Of a stretch of DNA of 64,000 nucleotides, positions 27,485 to 37,065 are shown one piece after another. Position numbers and translations under genes: made by a program. The DNA lies in NCBI RefSeq assembly GCF_029961155.1, contig NZ_JASBRH010000007.1:62001-126000 (forward strand), read 5' to 3'. The first letter of the stretch is position 1. Each line of letters starts with the position of its first letter. Origin of the DNA: Pontibacterium granulatum. GTDB lineage: Bacteria > Pseudomonadota > Gammaproteobacteria > Pseudomonadales > Balneatricaceae. The notes beneath the pieces are model-generated. The model was not told the DNA's origin and did no database searches. It saw only the letters and a program-made list of their open reading frames with translations.

Positions 27485-27958
27485 TTGGGTAAGGTAATTC
27501 AAGGCATCCATCGCTTCGTTATTCCGCTGACAGTAATATTTGTGTCGTTTGTGCTGTGGGTGATTTTTGAAGCAAATACCGGTAAAGAAACCGCCATATT
27601 TCAGTGGGTACGCACGTTACCTTACGGTGACAAGGTGGGGCACTTTGCGGTGTTTGGCCTGATGGTACTGATGTTGAATCTCTGTTTCCGTTTCCAAACC
27701 CTGGGGCGGGGGTGGTGTCAGGTCTATCTGGGTACCGCGATCGTGACATCCTTTGCCGTGACCGAAGAGTTCAGTCAGTATTTTATTCCCAGCCGCACCT
27801 TTGATCTTTACGACCTGGCTGCCGATGCTGTGGGCGTTATGCTGTTTACCGGGTTGAGCTGGCTGAGTGCCGGTTATCTGCGCAAGCTTGAACGTGCTGC
27901 ACAAAAAGCTCACCCTACCAAGTACCCCATACCGAAAAATCACTCAGAGATGACTTAA
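27485..27958 (+). CDS. VanZ-family membrane protein
   Basis: 157 residues, with a TTG start. About four hydrophobic segments, with GDKVGHFAVFGLMVLMLN and EEFSQYFIPSRTFDLYDLAADAVGVML, the latter being the VanZ signature (E-Q-F-R-D-aD-N-G pattern). Function of stand-alone VanZ proteins is mostly unknown; the name-giving one raises teicoplanin resistance. Its 3' end overlaps that of the SLC5-STAC gene by 15 nt on the opposite strand. The initiation codon is weakly supported. Confidence 0.7.
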   Translation: MGKVIQGIHRFVIPLTVIFVSFVLWVIFEANTGKETAIFQWVRTLPYGDKVGHFAVFGLMVLMLNLCFRFQTLGRGWCQVYLGTAIVTSFAVTEEFSQYFIPSRTFDLYDLAADAVGVMLFTGLSWLSAGYLRKLERAAQKAHPTKYPIPKNHSEMT

Positions 27959-30139
27959 TTTCTCACCAAGCTCCCTGCGCAGAGCTTCATTCTCTTGGTG
28001 GGTTTTCTGCACTTCTAAGCGGTATTTGAAAATCTCCTCATAACGGTCGTCCAGCTTGCGCTCAAGTGTAGTGATCTCATTGTCTTTCTGTTGAATGCTC
28101 AACTGCAGCTTATCAATTTGAGCCTGCAAATCTTCCAGCAACCCCATCCCTGTATCCTGGGTGTCGGATTTACCCAGGTCTGAGGTGACGCCAGGGCCTT
28201 GCAGTTCGTTGACAATATGGCTGAAAACCGCTTGTAGATCGGCCGCTTCTTTATCCGAGTATCGGATGCGGTTTTCTATGGCTCCGTGTGCACCTGCCGA
28301 GCCGATGGAGCCTGCCAGAACGTGTTCTAGCATCCTGTGAAACTCAACCAGCTCGATGATCGTTATGTGGGTTTTCTCAAGAACCTGAAGGTCATCTGCA
28401 ATGGTGTTGACCTGTTCCCGGGCTTTGTCTGCCGGCAGATAGTTTGAGAGCAGCGTGTGAGCTTCTTCCAGTTTGGGGGGGAGGGCGATATAGGCTTCAA
28501 GCCCTGTTGGACGTGCCTTGTGGCCGGATGCACGTGGCAGCATTGCACACATAAATTCGGCTGTGAAGTTGCGCTCGGTTTTGTTGGGTTGGTACAGCAA
28601 TGAGAACGCGACGTAGGTTCCTACATTTGCCAGCATAGACCAGAGCACAGCGTGAGTGACCGGGTTCAGGCCTTCAAGGCCGAACAGCGCTTCGGGGCGC
28701 AGCATCTCGATGCCAAACGGTCCCTGATTGAGCAGGCTCATTGCAAACCAGCCGTTTTTGGCCAGTGTTGGCAGTACCAGGGTGTAGGCCCATGCTAAAA
28801 AGCCGGCGAATAGCCCCAGGAAGGCGCCCATGCTGTTGGCTTTTTTCCAGAACAAGCCGCCAAAGGTTGCCGGGCCAAACTGCAGAATAGCCACAAAAGA
28901 CATCAATCCGATTGAAACCAGAATGTAGGAGTCGGCAAACTCCAGCGTAAACCAGTAGCTGCCCACAAGAATCAGGGTCACCAGCCCCCAACGTACTTGT
29001 AGTAGATAGCCGCGCAGGAAGGCACAGGCATTGGTGCGCTCTATGGCGGGCAAAACGAGGTGGTTGGACGCCATGGTTGCCAGTGTCATAGTGGTGATAA
29101 TGATCATGCCGGTAGCCGCAGAGAAACCACCGATGAAGGCAACCAGGGAGAGTATATTGTTGCCGGCCAATTTCGGAAGCAACAATACATAGAAGTCTGC
29201 GAGATTGCTGTCGAGGCCTGAGAGCAAACCTCCCGCTGCGATCGGAACAACAAAAATGTTGATCAGTATCATATACAGTGGGAACAGCCACATAGAGGTC
29301 CTGATGTGCTTCTGGTTGGTGTTTTCTACTACCGCTACGTGGAACTGGCGGGGCAGAAGCTGTACGGCAAAGAAGCTCAGCACGATCAGGGTAACCCACA
29401 TTGACCAGGCATTGTCATTGGTGGCCAGACTGGTGACATGCTCCAGTCCCGCCTCAGCGAGGCGCTGGTTGATGTCGGCAAAGCCATCAAACATCACAAA
29501 GGAGACAAACAGGCCCACCGAGATAAAGGCGACCAGTTTCACAATACATTCAGCTACCAGGGCAAAGATCATCCCTTGGTGTCGCTCGGTTGGATCCAGG
29601 CGGCGCACACCAAACAAAATGGTGAAAGCGATCATCATCAGCGTAACAAAGAAACCTGAGAGGCCCGAATCGAGCATCTGCGTACTGTCGTGGGTAATCA
29701 GGTTGAAGGACGCAACCACCGCTTTCAGCTGCAGGGAGATATAGGGCACGATGCCCAGCAAAGCGATGATGGTTACCAGTGCTGCAATCTTCTGGGAGCG
29801 GTTATAGCGGGTGGAGATAAAGTCGGCGATGCTGGTGATGCGGTAGGTTTCTTTCGCCTGAATCATCTTCCGTAGCGTGATGTGCCAGAACATCACGGCA
29901 ATAAATCCACCGAGGTAAACCCCCAGGAAGAGTAGGCCTGAAGTGGCGGCGAAACCTACACTGCCATAGAACGTCCACGAAGTGTGGTAAACCGCAATTG
30001 AGAGGGCGTATACCCAGGGACTGCTGATCTGCTTCCCTGTCAGCTGATTACGCCGCTCAACCCACTGTGCCAATGCAAACAGTAGGGCCATATAGATTGT
30101 CACAATAAGTATGACGGAGAACGGATCAAACATAGGCAA
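27944..30139 (-). CDS. SLC5-STAC membrane protein without histidine kinase (CbrA-like N-terminus)
   Basis: 731 residues. Residues about 5-520 are an SLC5 (sodium/solute symporter) fold with some thirteen helices; YRITSIADFISTRYNRSQ is the usual early loop. A soluble part follows (about 545-650) whose LAGSIGSAGAHGAIENRIR and LSNYLPADKARE blocks resemble the STAC domain of CbrA-type sensors. In CbrA this is followed by PAS and kinase domains. Here it is followed only by a coiled coil (about 665-731) and a stop. No H-box or ATP-binding motif is present. It may be a transporter-like sensor that signals through a partner, or a plain transporter with a regulatory tail. Confidence 0.75.
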   Translation of the reverse strand: MPMFDPFSVILIVTIYMALLFALAQWVERRNQLTGKQISSPWVYALSIAVYHTSWTFYGSVGFAATSGLLFLGVYLGGFIAVMFWHITLRKMIQAKETYRITSIADFISTRYNRSQKIAALVTIIALLGIVPYISLQLKAVVASFNLITHDSTQMLDSGLSGFFVTLMMIAFTILFGVRRLDPTERHQGMIFALVAECIVKLVAFISVGLFVSFVMFDGFADINQRLAEAGLEHVTSLATNDNAWSMWVTLIVLSFFAVQLLPRQFHVAVVENTNQKHIRTSMWLFPLYMILINIFVVPIAAGGLLSGLDSNLADFYVLLLPKLAGNNILSLVAFIGGFSAATGMIIITTMTLATMASNHLVLPAIERTNACAFLRGYLLQVRWGLVTLILVGSYWFTLEFADSYILVSIGLMSFVAILQFGPATFGGLFWKKANSMGAFLGLFAGFLAWAYTLVLPTLAKNGWFAMSLLNQGPFGIEMLRPEALFGLEGLNPVTHAVLWSMLANVGTYVAFSLLYQPNKTERNFTAEFMCAMLPRASGHKARPTGLEAYIALPPKLEEAHTLLSNYLPADKAREQVNTIADDLQVLEKTHITIIELVEFHRMLEHVLAGSIGSAGAHGAIENRIRYSDKEAADLQAVFSHIVNELQGPGVTSDLGKSDTQDTGMGLLEDLQAQIDKLQLSIQQKDNEITTLERKLDDRYEEIFKYRLEVQKTHQENEALRRELGEKLSHL

Positions 30140-30316
30140 CCCTACTTCAGAAGGCCGGTTTTATCTGTATATCTATAGACCCCTAACGGTATTCGGTCAA
30201 CGGATGGTACTGAATAGAGTACCTATAACCCTCTGATTTACAGGCAATGTCCTGCCAATGACACGGTATTGATCAGCTCCGCTGGATTATTCGCATGTGT
30301 GCGTGATGAGGTGTGT

Positions 30317-31060
30317 ATGAAAGCAATCGATGTAAATGGCTCTGGCGAGCAAGACGGGTTTCCGTACGAGCTGCGCACAGCAGCAGTGGATGCGCTTATC
30401 GTCTACTTGGGAGATAAGCCCAGCGAAAAGCTAACCTGTCAGATCCGTCACTGTGTGGATCAGGTTCGTCAGCAATTGACGGAGGGGATTGTCGAGCTGG
30501 TGCCTGCTTACACCTCCATCCTGATTCAATACGACCTGCGCACGATCTCTGAGGTTGAACTACGCCAACGCTTAAGTTTGCTGCTTGATCAGTGTGACAT
30601 GGGGGAAGCGGAACAGGTACCTCGTCAACGTATTGTTTTGCCGGTGTGCTATGACGTATCTCTCGCGCCGGACCTGATGCGTTTATCTGAAGTGAAACAG
30701 TTATCGCCGGATGAGATCGTTACTATCCATAGCGATAAATGCTACCAGGTGTTTGCTGTCGGATTCAGCCCTGGATTTGCCTATCTCGGTGAGTTGGATA
30801 CACGCCTTCAGGTCTCCCGGCTGGATACCCCACGAACCACTGTACCCGCCGGTTCAGTGGCCGTTGCCAACCGCAGTACCACAGTCTATCCCCAGATGAC
30901 GCCTGGGGGATGGTGGTTGATCGGTCGCTGCCCGTTACCGATGTTTGATAAATCACGTACTCCACAGTCGCTGATACAGGTAGGTGATGAAGTCATCTTC
31001 CAGCCGCTGTCACTTGATGAGTATAAAAACTGGAGGGCCGAGTCATGCAGCAGGGGTTAA
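30317..31060 (+). CDS. pxpB: 5-oxoprolinase subunit PxpB (KipI / allophanate hydrolase subunit 1 type)
   Basis: 247 residues from the ATG at 30317, which follows GAGG; an upstream in-frame ATG at 30269 would add 16 residues without a matching RBS. VGFSPGFAYLGELD and the block TPRTTVPAGSVAVANRST are family signatures. PxpB and PxpC together with PxpA hydrolyse 5-oxoproline (pyroglutamate) to glutamate with ATP. The 3' end overlaps pxpC by 16 nt. No pxpA (LamB/YcsF type) is in the window. Confidence 0.85.
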   Translation: MKAIDVNGSGEQDGFPYELRTAAVDALIVYLGDKPSEKLTCQIRHCVDQVRQQLTEGIVELVPAYTSILIQYDLRTISEVELRQRLSLLLDQCDMGEAEQVPRQRIVLPVCYDVSLAPDLMRLSEVKQLSPDEIVTIHSDKCYQVFAVGFSPGFAYLGELDTRLQVSRLDTPRTTVPAGSVAVANRSTTVYPQMTPGGWWLIGRCPLPMFDKSRTPQSLIQVGDEVIFQPLSLDEYKNWRAESCSRG

Positions 31061-31971
31061 CTGTAATAACGCCCGGCCCTCTTACCCTTATCCAGGACTT
31101 AGGGCGTTTCGGGCTTCAGCATCAGGGGCTGACATCGGGGGGCGCAATGGATGAAGTAGCTGCGCGCTGGGCCAACCGACTGCTCGGCAACGATGCGAAC
31201 GCGCCGCTTCTGGAGATTACCTTGGGGCACCTGGAGGTGGTTGCGAACGTCGCTAGCTGGATCGCGATCACAGGGGCTGAATGTGATTTGCGGATAAATG
31301 GCGCTGCGAAATGCAATTGGTCGGTTCATTCTGTCATGCCGTCGGATCGGATCAAACTAGGATGGAGTCGGAGTGGGGTACGTGTCTATCTGGCAGTAGT
31401 GGGTGGTTTTCGGGTCGTACCGGAACTGGGCAGCGTGGCAACCGTCGTACGCGAACAGATGGGAGGATTGGACGGCAAGCCGATAGAAGCCGGAATGCTG
31501 CTGCCCTGCGATGACAGCCGCATTACCTTTAACGGTGTGCCTGCCGTCCCGTTCAGATACCGACCGGATTATGATGAGACTCCGCTGCGTTTACGGCTGA
31601 TACCCGGTTATCAATTTAGCGCCGTTGAGGATGGTGCGGTGGCGGCGTTGCTTTCAGAACCCTATAAGATCCTGCCGCAAAGCGACCGTATGGGGTACCG
31701 TTTGCAGGGAGCGCCAGTGATATCGGGCCTGAATGCTATCCACTCTGAGGGGGTAACGTATGGAGTGGTGCAGGTCCCGCCGGATGGTCAGCCTATCGTC
31801 TTGATGAAAGACAGGCAAACAATCGGTGGATATCCGAAACTCGGATCGATTCTGCCGCTGGATCTGTACCAGCTTAGTCAGCGTCGGGCGGGCCAAATGG
31901 TGCTTTTTGAACTGATTTCGCTTCAGGAAGCACAGCAGTTGATGGTGAAATACGCTCAGTTTTTTGACTGA
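31045..31971 (+). CDS. pxpC: 5-oxoprolinase subunit PxpC (KipA / biotin-dependent carboxyltransferase-like)
   Basis: 308 residues. It opens with [19 protein letters not shown] and has YRLQGAPV and [20 protein letters not shown], typical of the urea-amidolyase/KipA C-domain family. It forms the complex with PxpB. The start overlaps pxpB, so translation is coupled; the end overlaps the convergent yidD by 16 nt. Confidence 0.88.
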   Translation: MQQGLTVITPGPLTLIQDLGRFGLQHQGLTSGGAMDEVAARWANRLLGNDANAPLLEITLGHLEVVANVASWIAITGAECDLRINGAAKCNWSVHSVMPSDRIKLGWSRSGVRVYLAVVGGFRVVPELGSVATVVREQMGGLDGKPIEAGMLLPCDDSRITFNGVPAVPFRYRPDYDETPLRLRLIPGYQFSAVEDGAVAALLSEPYKILPQSDRMGYRLQGAPVISGLNAIHSEGVTYGVVQVPPDGQPIVLMKDRQTIGGYPKLGSILPLDLYQLSQRRAGQMVLFELISLQEAQQLMVKYAQFFD

Positions 31972-32264
31972 CCGATCTCTTGCTCTGTTTTTTCTGGGTG
32001 ACTTTTACTGCAGCTACAGCGGGGAGGAACCGGATCCATGCCGCCTTCACTGTACGGATGGCAACGCAGAATGCGTCTGATCCCCAGATAGCCGCCTTTC
32101 AGAATGCCGTGGGTTTCGATCGCCTCGATCATGTAGTGTGAACAACTCGGGTAGAAACGGCAGTTGCTGCCCAGCAACGGGCTGATCAGGTACTGGTAGC
32201 CACGAATCGGCAGGATCAGGAGCATTTTCAGGCCCCTTGTCAGCTTGTCGGCAAGGTTGGACAT
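31956..32264 (-). CDS. yidD: Membrane protein insertion efficiency factor YidD
   Basis: 102 residues from the ATG at 32264 (MSNLADKL). Upstream in-frame codons to 32369 give sequence unlike the family. The core [20 protein letters not shown] and [16 protein letters not shown] with conserved cysteines is the YidD signature; the tail is a Cys/Lys-rich extension. Normally yidD lies in the rpmH-rnpA-yidC cluster; here it stands apart from that cluster, next to pxpBC. Confidence 0.88.
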   Translation of the reverse strand: MSNLADKLTRGLKMLLILPIRGYQYLISPLLGSNCRFYPSCSHYMIEAIETHGILKGGYLGIRRILRCHPYSEGGMDPVPPRCSCSKSHPEKTEQEIGQSKN

Positions 32265-32706
32265 AGAAAGCAGGGTGCAAAGGATGTTGTGGACAAGTAT
32301 ACCGCAGACGGTGCAGGAAAAATTGCCGGACCGTCGTCCGGCACAAATAAAGGGGAAGTCGCCTTGCACAGAGTGCCACTCGGCTTCCGGAAGAAACTGG
32401 CGTTCAGTCGGTCAGAGGCGGTCAGAGGCTTTGATGCAGGCACAAAGCACTTTTCCGTAATCTCTCGGGTGATCACTGAATTGTAGGTAGAACCTGTGGA
32501 GCAAAAATGAATCTCAGGTCGCCCGTTTGGGTAGTAGGGCGTCTGAGGCGACGGCGTGGGTAATAAGCGTTCAGTGAGTTATTTTTATTCCTGAATCAGC
32601 GGTCGCGTAATATGACGTTATTATTATTATTTTGTTGCGGCGGGATTATAGGGATAACACGACGGATTGAAAGAGCGCATGTTAGCCAGTGCTCGATTTC
32701 AGCCAT
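32265..32706. other. 442-nt intergenic region
   Basis: No convincing gene. An AT run with TTATTATTATTATTTTG lies near 32618. Short frames in both directions have no RBS and no protein-like composition. It probably holds the yidD promoter on the minus strand. Confidence 0.4.
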
Positions 32707-32740
32707 TAAAAATGCCGCTACACCAGAGATATAGCGGCAT
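32707..32740 (-). terminator. Intrinsic terminator of the PhoH-family gene
   Basis: ATGCCGCTA (32712-32720) pairs with TAGCGGCAT (32732-32740). On the minus strand the stem is followed by TTTTTAA. It lies about 50 nt after the stop at 32788. Confidence 0.7.
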
Positions 32741-32787
32741 CCAGAAGTGTTTAGACTTTAGTCTAGATTTTCAGTTTTCGCGTCAGA

Positions 32788-34179
32788 TCAAAGATGTTCC
32801 TCGGCATATTCCGCCAGTTCGGAGCGGAAGATACCTTCCAGATGCACGGTGGCCGCGCCTGGGTAGTCCTTGAAACGCTCCACAATGTAGGTCAGGCCCG
32901 AGGTCAGTGGAGTCAGATAGTTGGAGTCGATCTGCGCCAGGTTACCCAGGCAGATCATCTTCGAACCCTTACCACAGCGGGTGATGATGGTTTTCAGCTG
33001 CGATGGGGTCAGGTTTTGTGCTTCGTCGATCAGCACCAACGCATCCTGGATACTGCGGCCACGGATAAAGTTAAGCGACTTGAACTGGATATTGGCTTTT
33101 TCGATCGCGTATTTCACGCTGCTCTGCGGTCGTTCATCGTGTTCGTGCATCGCTTCCAGGTTATCGTGGATTGCACTCAGCCAAGGGGTCATCTTCTCCT
33201 CCTCGGTACCCGGCAGAAATCCGATATCCTCGGCAACCGGTGGGGTAGAGCGGGTGACGATGATCTTGTTGTACTGTTTCTCTTCAATCACCATCTCCAG
33301 TGCGCAGGCCAGTGCAATCAGGGTTTTACCAGATCCGGCCGCACCGTTGAGAATCGCCAGGTCGATCGATGGGTCCAGTACTGCCTGCATAGCGAACGCC
33401 TGCTGGATATTGATCGGTTCGATACCCCAGCAGTTCTGCTGCATGCTTTTCTCGTAGTTCAGATCCAACAGTGTGATAGTGGTCTCGTCGACACTTACCA
33501 CCCGGGCGGCGAAGTCCTCCGTGTCGTCGTAGATATACTCCGCCGGGTAAGTGTCAGGCAGGACCGCACGATCAATCTGGTGATAGGTGTGTTTTCCTTC
33601 CTGGTAGCTGTTCACGTCGGTGACGTGATCCCAGAAGTTGCCTTCCATCTTGTAGTGGCCGGCGGGCAGAAGCTCGATATCCGATACCAACTGGTCGGTG
33701 CGGTAGTCTTCTACCTTCTGCAAACCTGCGCCCAGCGCCTTAAGGCGCATGTTGATATCCTTGGTGACCAGGATGATTTCACGGTGGGGATTGGTGGCCT
33801 GCAGGTGCAGTGCACAGTTGATGATCAAGTTGTCTTTGTTATGTTCGTTGGGCAAAAAGCCTTGGCGCATGGTTAACTCATGATCCGGAAAGATACTCAG
33901 CTTACCCAAACGAATGTCGGTTCCGTCCGGGCCATTCTGTTTGATCGGCACCCCTTTGGTGATCTGCGCCGAGGTTTCGGCACCGCTCAGGATCTGATCG
34001 ATGGCGCGAATGGCGTAACGTGCCTCGGCTGCGACGTTTTTCTTACGGTCCTTGATGTCGTCCAGCTCCTCCAGGACGGTCATGGGAATGGCGATATCCT
34101 GCTCCTTGAACTCGTACAGACACTTAGGGTCGTGAAGCAGAACGTTGGTATCCAGAATGTAGAGCTTAGATGCGGTCAT
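32788..34179 (-). CDS. PIN domain-PhoH family ATPase (YlaK/PhoH2-like)
   Basis: 463 residues. An N-terminal PIN nuclease domain (about 1-140) starts KLYILDTNVLLHDP and keeps the acidic residues (D9, and ED/EELDDIK further on). A PhoH ATPase domain follows (about 240-460) with Walker A LNGAAGSGKTLIA and Walker B ALVLIDEAQNLTPSQLKTI. Proteins of this PIN-PhoH class are thought to unwind and cleave RNA; that activity is from family knowledge. A terminator follows; the upstream region of 540 nt has no identified gene. Confidence 0.88.
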   Translation of the reverse strand: MTASKLYILDTNVLLHDPKCLYEFKEQDIAIPMTVLEELDDIKDRKKNVAAEARYAIRAIDQILSGAETSAQITKGVPIKQNGPDGTDIRLGKLSIFPDHELTMRQGFLPNEHNKDNLIINCALHLQATNPHREIILVTKDINMRLKALGAGLQKVEDYRTDQLVSDIELLPAGHYKMEGNFWDHVTDVNSYQEGKHTYHQIDRAVLPDTYPAEYIYDDTEDFAARVVSVDETTITLLDLNYEKSMQQNCWGIEPINIQQAFAMQAVLDPSIDLAILNGAAGSGKTLIALACALEMVIEEKQYNKIIVTRSTPPVAEDIGFLPGTEEEKMTPWLSAIHDNLEAMHEHDERPQSSVKYAIEKANIQFKSLNFIRGRSIQDALVLIDEAQNLTPSQLKTIITRCGKGSKMICLGNLAQIDSNYLTPLTSGLTYIVERFKDYPGAATVHLEGIFRSELAEYAEEHL

Positions 34180-34718
34180 GGCTGATTCCTTCTGACGCCG
34201 GGTGGGTAATTTGCAGCTGACTGTCCAGGGATTTCTGGGCGCTGGCGAGACAGCTGCAGGCCCGGTAGAGGCTGAGAGGTCGGGTAGGGTGGTTCAGGTT
34301 ACTGCGTAACATCGTTGGGCATCATCCTCTGCTGCTGCGATGTTGAAATTGGGGCGCAGATCCTTCGATGAACGCCACTGCCTGTTCCAGTTTGTCGTGC
34401 GATCTCATCAAGAGGTTAGGTCCTTCACCTTCCTTTCTTTGTTGGGGCAACCAATTGTACCGGTTCGGTTTTTTCGGTTACCTTGAATTCAAAGATAGTC
34501 TAATTACACAAGCATTGCTGTATTGTGACAGTAGGAGTCTTTCGAACTTAACGCTAATCGACTGCGGAAACGTCGAGTTTGGTCATATTTTCACGCTCTT
34601 TCTCGTTAAATAGCTCGCTATTCTCCACGAAAGACCGAAAAATTTGCCTCAAATCTCAGTTTCCTCGTGACGATCTGGTTGAGCCCAAAAGGCTCCATTA
34701 GTTTTTGTGGAGGTGAGT
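34180..34718. other. 539-nt divergent intergenic region (PhoH gene / cobB)
   Basis: No convincing gene. A 48-codon minus-strand frame (MLRSNLNHPTRPLSL...) runs into the start of the PhoH gene, but it has no good RBS. The right part is AT-rich and probably holds the cobB promoter. Confidence 0.35.
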
Positions 34719-35423
34719 ATGAGTGCGGAATCGATAGTCATCCTGACTGGGGCGGGCATTTCGGCGGAGTCCGGTATTCGTACCTTTCGGGCAGCGGATG
34801 GTCTGTGGGAAGACCATCGGGTTGAGGACGTGGCGACACCAGAGGCCTTTGTACGTGATCCGGAGTTGGTGCATCGGTTCTACAATCAGCGTCGCCAGGG
34901 TTTGCTGTCGCCGGATGTGCAACCCAATCCTGCTCACTATGCCCTGGCTGAACTGGAGAAACGGCACCCCGGTTCGGTGCTTTTGGTAACCCAGAATATT
35001 GATAATCTCCACGAGCGGGCCGGCAGTGAGAATCTGATCCACATGCACGGTGAGTTGCTGAATATGCGCTGCTCCCAGAGTGGAGAGGTGACCTTCTTTG
35101 AAGGCTCCAGTTCACCGGATGACCTTTGCAGTTGCTGCGGCGAACCGGGTTTGCTACGACCGGACATCGTCTGGTTTGGTGAGATGCCGATGCATATGGA
35201 TCGGATCTACAATGCGCTGGATAACTGTGACCTGTTCCTATCAATCGGTACCTCCGGTCATGTGTACCCCGCAGCCGGTTTTGTGGAGGTCGCCAATGCT
35301 GCCGGTGCGCACACTGTTGAACTGAATCTGGAACCGTCCCGTGTGGAATCAGCGTTTGACGAGCATATCTACGGCGCGGCCAGCGAAGTGCTGCCGGATT
35401 TTGTAGATCAGCTTTTGAAATAG
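34719..35423 (+). CDS. cobB: NAD-dependent protein deacylase CobB (class III sirtuin)
   Basis: 234 residues from the ATG at 34719, which is preceded by GGAGGTGAGT; a GTG 12 nt earlier lies on the RBS itself and is unlikely. [14 protein letters not shown] binds [15 protein letters not shown] and H110 (in HMHGEL) form the catalytic core; zinc cysteines include C118 and the [10 protein letters not shown] group. Y55 and R58 (FYNQRR) match the Tyr-x-x-Arg pair that class III sirtuins use for succinyl/malonyl lysine. It is therefore expected to remove acetyl and acidic acyl groups. It stands alone. Confidence 0.92.
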   Translation: MSAESIVILTGAGISAESGIRTFRAADGLWEDHRVEDVATPEAFVRDPELVHRFYNQRRQGLLSPDVQPNPAHYALAELEKRHPGSVLLVTQNIDNLHERAGSENLIHMHGELLNMRCSQSGEVTFFEGSSSPDDLCSCCGEPGLLRPDIVWFGEMPMHMDRIYNALDNCDLFLSIGTSGHVYPAAGFVEVANAAGAHTVELNLEPSRVESAFDEHIYGAASEVLPDFVDQLLK

Positions 35424-35603
35424 TAATTGGTTGAAAAATAACCAGTTTTGGCAGATTGTGGAGGATAACCTATAGTGATTTTGTGAACTTCATGGATTTG
35501 TCATTGGTCTGACGTATGACATAAAGAGTACATGAAGAGGCGCAGGCCACCGTCGAACCGGCGGCACGATTGCTGCGTCTGACTGCCCAAGGAGGTGGAT
35601 TAC

Positions 35604-37004
35604 ATGATCACAGAACAATTCGTTACCACCAGTGTGACGCCACTGGATAATCTCGACACCTTGTCTCCCTACGAAGTTGCGAAACTTCACGACGCCAGCA
35701 AGGGCGGGTTGTATAAACTCTTCCGCCAGTGCAGCCTGGCAGTGCTCAACTGCGGCAGCGAACTGGACAGTACCAAGAAGGTCCTGGAGAAATTTCAGAA
35801 ATTCGACATCAAGATCAGCCAGAAACACCGCGGTGTTCAACTGGACCTGATCAATGCACCGGTAAGTGCGTTTGTCGACGGTGAGATCATCACCGGTATC
35901 CGTGAACATCTGTTCTCAGTACTGCGTGACCTGCTCTATGTGGGTGATGAGCTGGATAAATGCTGTGCTGGTCTCGACGACTCCGAAACGATCAGCAACA
36001 TGGTCTTTCACATTCTGCGCCATGCCGAAGCGATCCGACCGCACGTAAAACCGAATCTGGTGGTGTGCTGGGGCGGACACTCAATCAGTCGCCACGAATA
36101 TGAATACACCAAAAAAGTCGGCTACGAGCTAGGTCTGCGGGCGCTGGACATTTGCACCGGTTGTGGGCCGGGCGCGATGAAAGGACCGATGAAAGGTGCC
36201 ACGATCGCACATGCCAAGCAGCGGATAGACGATGGCCGGTATGTGGGGATTTCCGAGCCGGGTATCATTGCCGCAGAAAGCCCAAACCCGATCGTAAATG
36301 AACTGATCATCATGCCGGACATTGAGAAACGTCTGGAAGCCTTTGTGCGCCTGGGACACGGTATCATCGTCTTCCCCGGTGGTGCCGGTACGGCGGAAGA
36401 GATCCTTTATATCCTGGGATTACTGCTGCACGAGCGTAACAGCGATATCCCGTTCCCGCTGATCTTTACCGGACCTGCCGGCAGTGAAGAATACTTCGCA
36501 ACTGTGGATCAGTTCATTCGCCAAACGTTGGGCGATGAAGCCAGCCAGCGCTACGAAATCATCATTGATGATGCCCATGAGGTTGCGCTACGGATGAATG
36601 AAGGTCTCAGAAACGTAACCGAGTACCGCAAGGCGACCAGTGAGTCGTTCCACTTCAATTGGCAGTTGTACATTCCTGCAGGGTTCCAGCAGCCGTTTGA
36701 GCCAACCCACGACAACATGGCCAAGCTGAATATTAATCATGGCCAGAGCAATTTTGAGCTGGCGGCGAACCTGCGGTGTGCCCTTTCAGGCATCGTTGCA
36801 GGTAATGTGAAGGAACCTGGGATTCGGGCCATCGAGGAGCATGGGCCATTTGATATCCAGGGTGACCCAGCGATGATGGGTGAGCTGGACCGATTGTTGA
36901 CCTCCTTTGTAGAGCAGCGCCGTATGAAACTGAACTACAAAGAGTACACCCCATGTTATCGACTCAGTCCAGTGGCAGAACAAGCCGAAGTGAGTGAAAC
37001 CTGA
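35604..37004 (+). CDS. ppnN: Nucleotide 5'-monophosphate nucleosidase PpnN (YgdH, LOG family)
   Basis: 466 residues from the ATG at 35604, preceded by AGGAGG with an 8-nt spacer; an in-frame GTG at 35595 overlaps that RBS. The LOG-domain motif FPGGAGTAEEILYILG and the block CTGCGPGAMKGPMKGA are present, with the N- and C-terminal extensions of PpnN. It cleaves purine and pyrimidine nucleotide monophosphates to base and ribose-5-phosphate; the E. coli enzyme is stimulated by (p)ppGpp. A strong terminator follows. Confidence 0.92.
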   Translation: MITEQFVTTSVTPLDNLDTLSPYEVAKLHDASKGGLYKLFRQCSLAVLNCGSELDSTKKVLEKFQKFDIKISQKHRGVQLDLINAPVSAFVDGEIITGIREHLFSVLRDLLYVGDELDKCCAGLDDSETISNMVFHILRHAEAIRPHVKPNLVVCWGGHSISRHEYEYTKKVGYELGLRALDICTGCGPGAMKGPMKGATIAHAKQRIDDGRYVGISEPGIIAAESPNPIVNELIIMPDIEKRLEAFVRLGHGIIVFPGGAGTAEEILYILGLLLHERNSDIPFPLIFTGPAGSEEYFATVDQFIRQTLGDEASQRYEIIIDDAHEVALRMNEGLRNVTEYRKATSESFHFNWQLYIPAGFQQPFEPTHDNMAKLNINHGQSNFELAANLRCALSGIVAGNVKEPGIRAIEEHGPFDIQGDPAMMGELDRLLTSFVEQRRMKLNYKEYTPCYRLSPVAEQAEVSET

Positions 37005-37021
37005 CGCATTATTCAGTAGAT

Positions 37022-37048
37022 AAAAAGGCGCCTATAAGGCGCCTTTTT
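37022..37048. terminator. Bidirectional intrinsic terminator between ppnN and putA
   Basis: AAAAAGGCGCC (37022-37032) is perfectly complementary to GGCGCCTTTTT (37038-37048) with a 5-nt loop. The A/T runs serve both directions, ending ppnN from the left and putA from the right. Confidence 0.85.
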
Positions 37049-37065
37049 GCATCTGGCTGTCGGGT

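Noticed and set aside
32794-33876. 360-codon plus-strand frame opposite the PhoH-family gene
   Set aside because: No RBS and composition of a shadow; PIN and PhoH motifs on the minus strand are clear.
34368-34613. 81-codon frame upstream of cobB
   Set aside because: No RBS, unlikely composition, lies in a probable promoter region.
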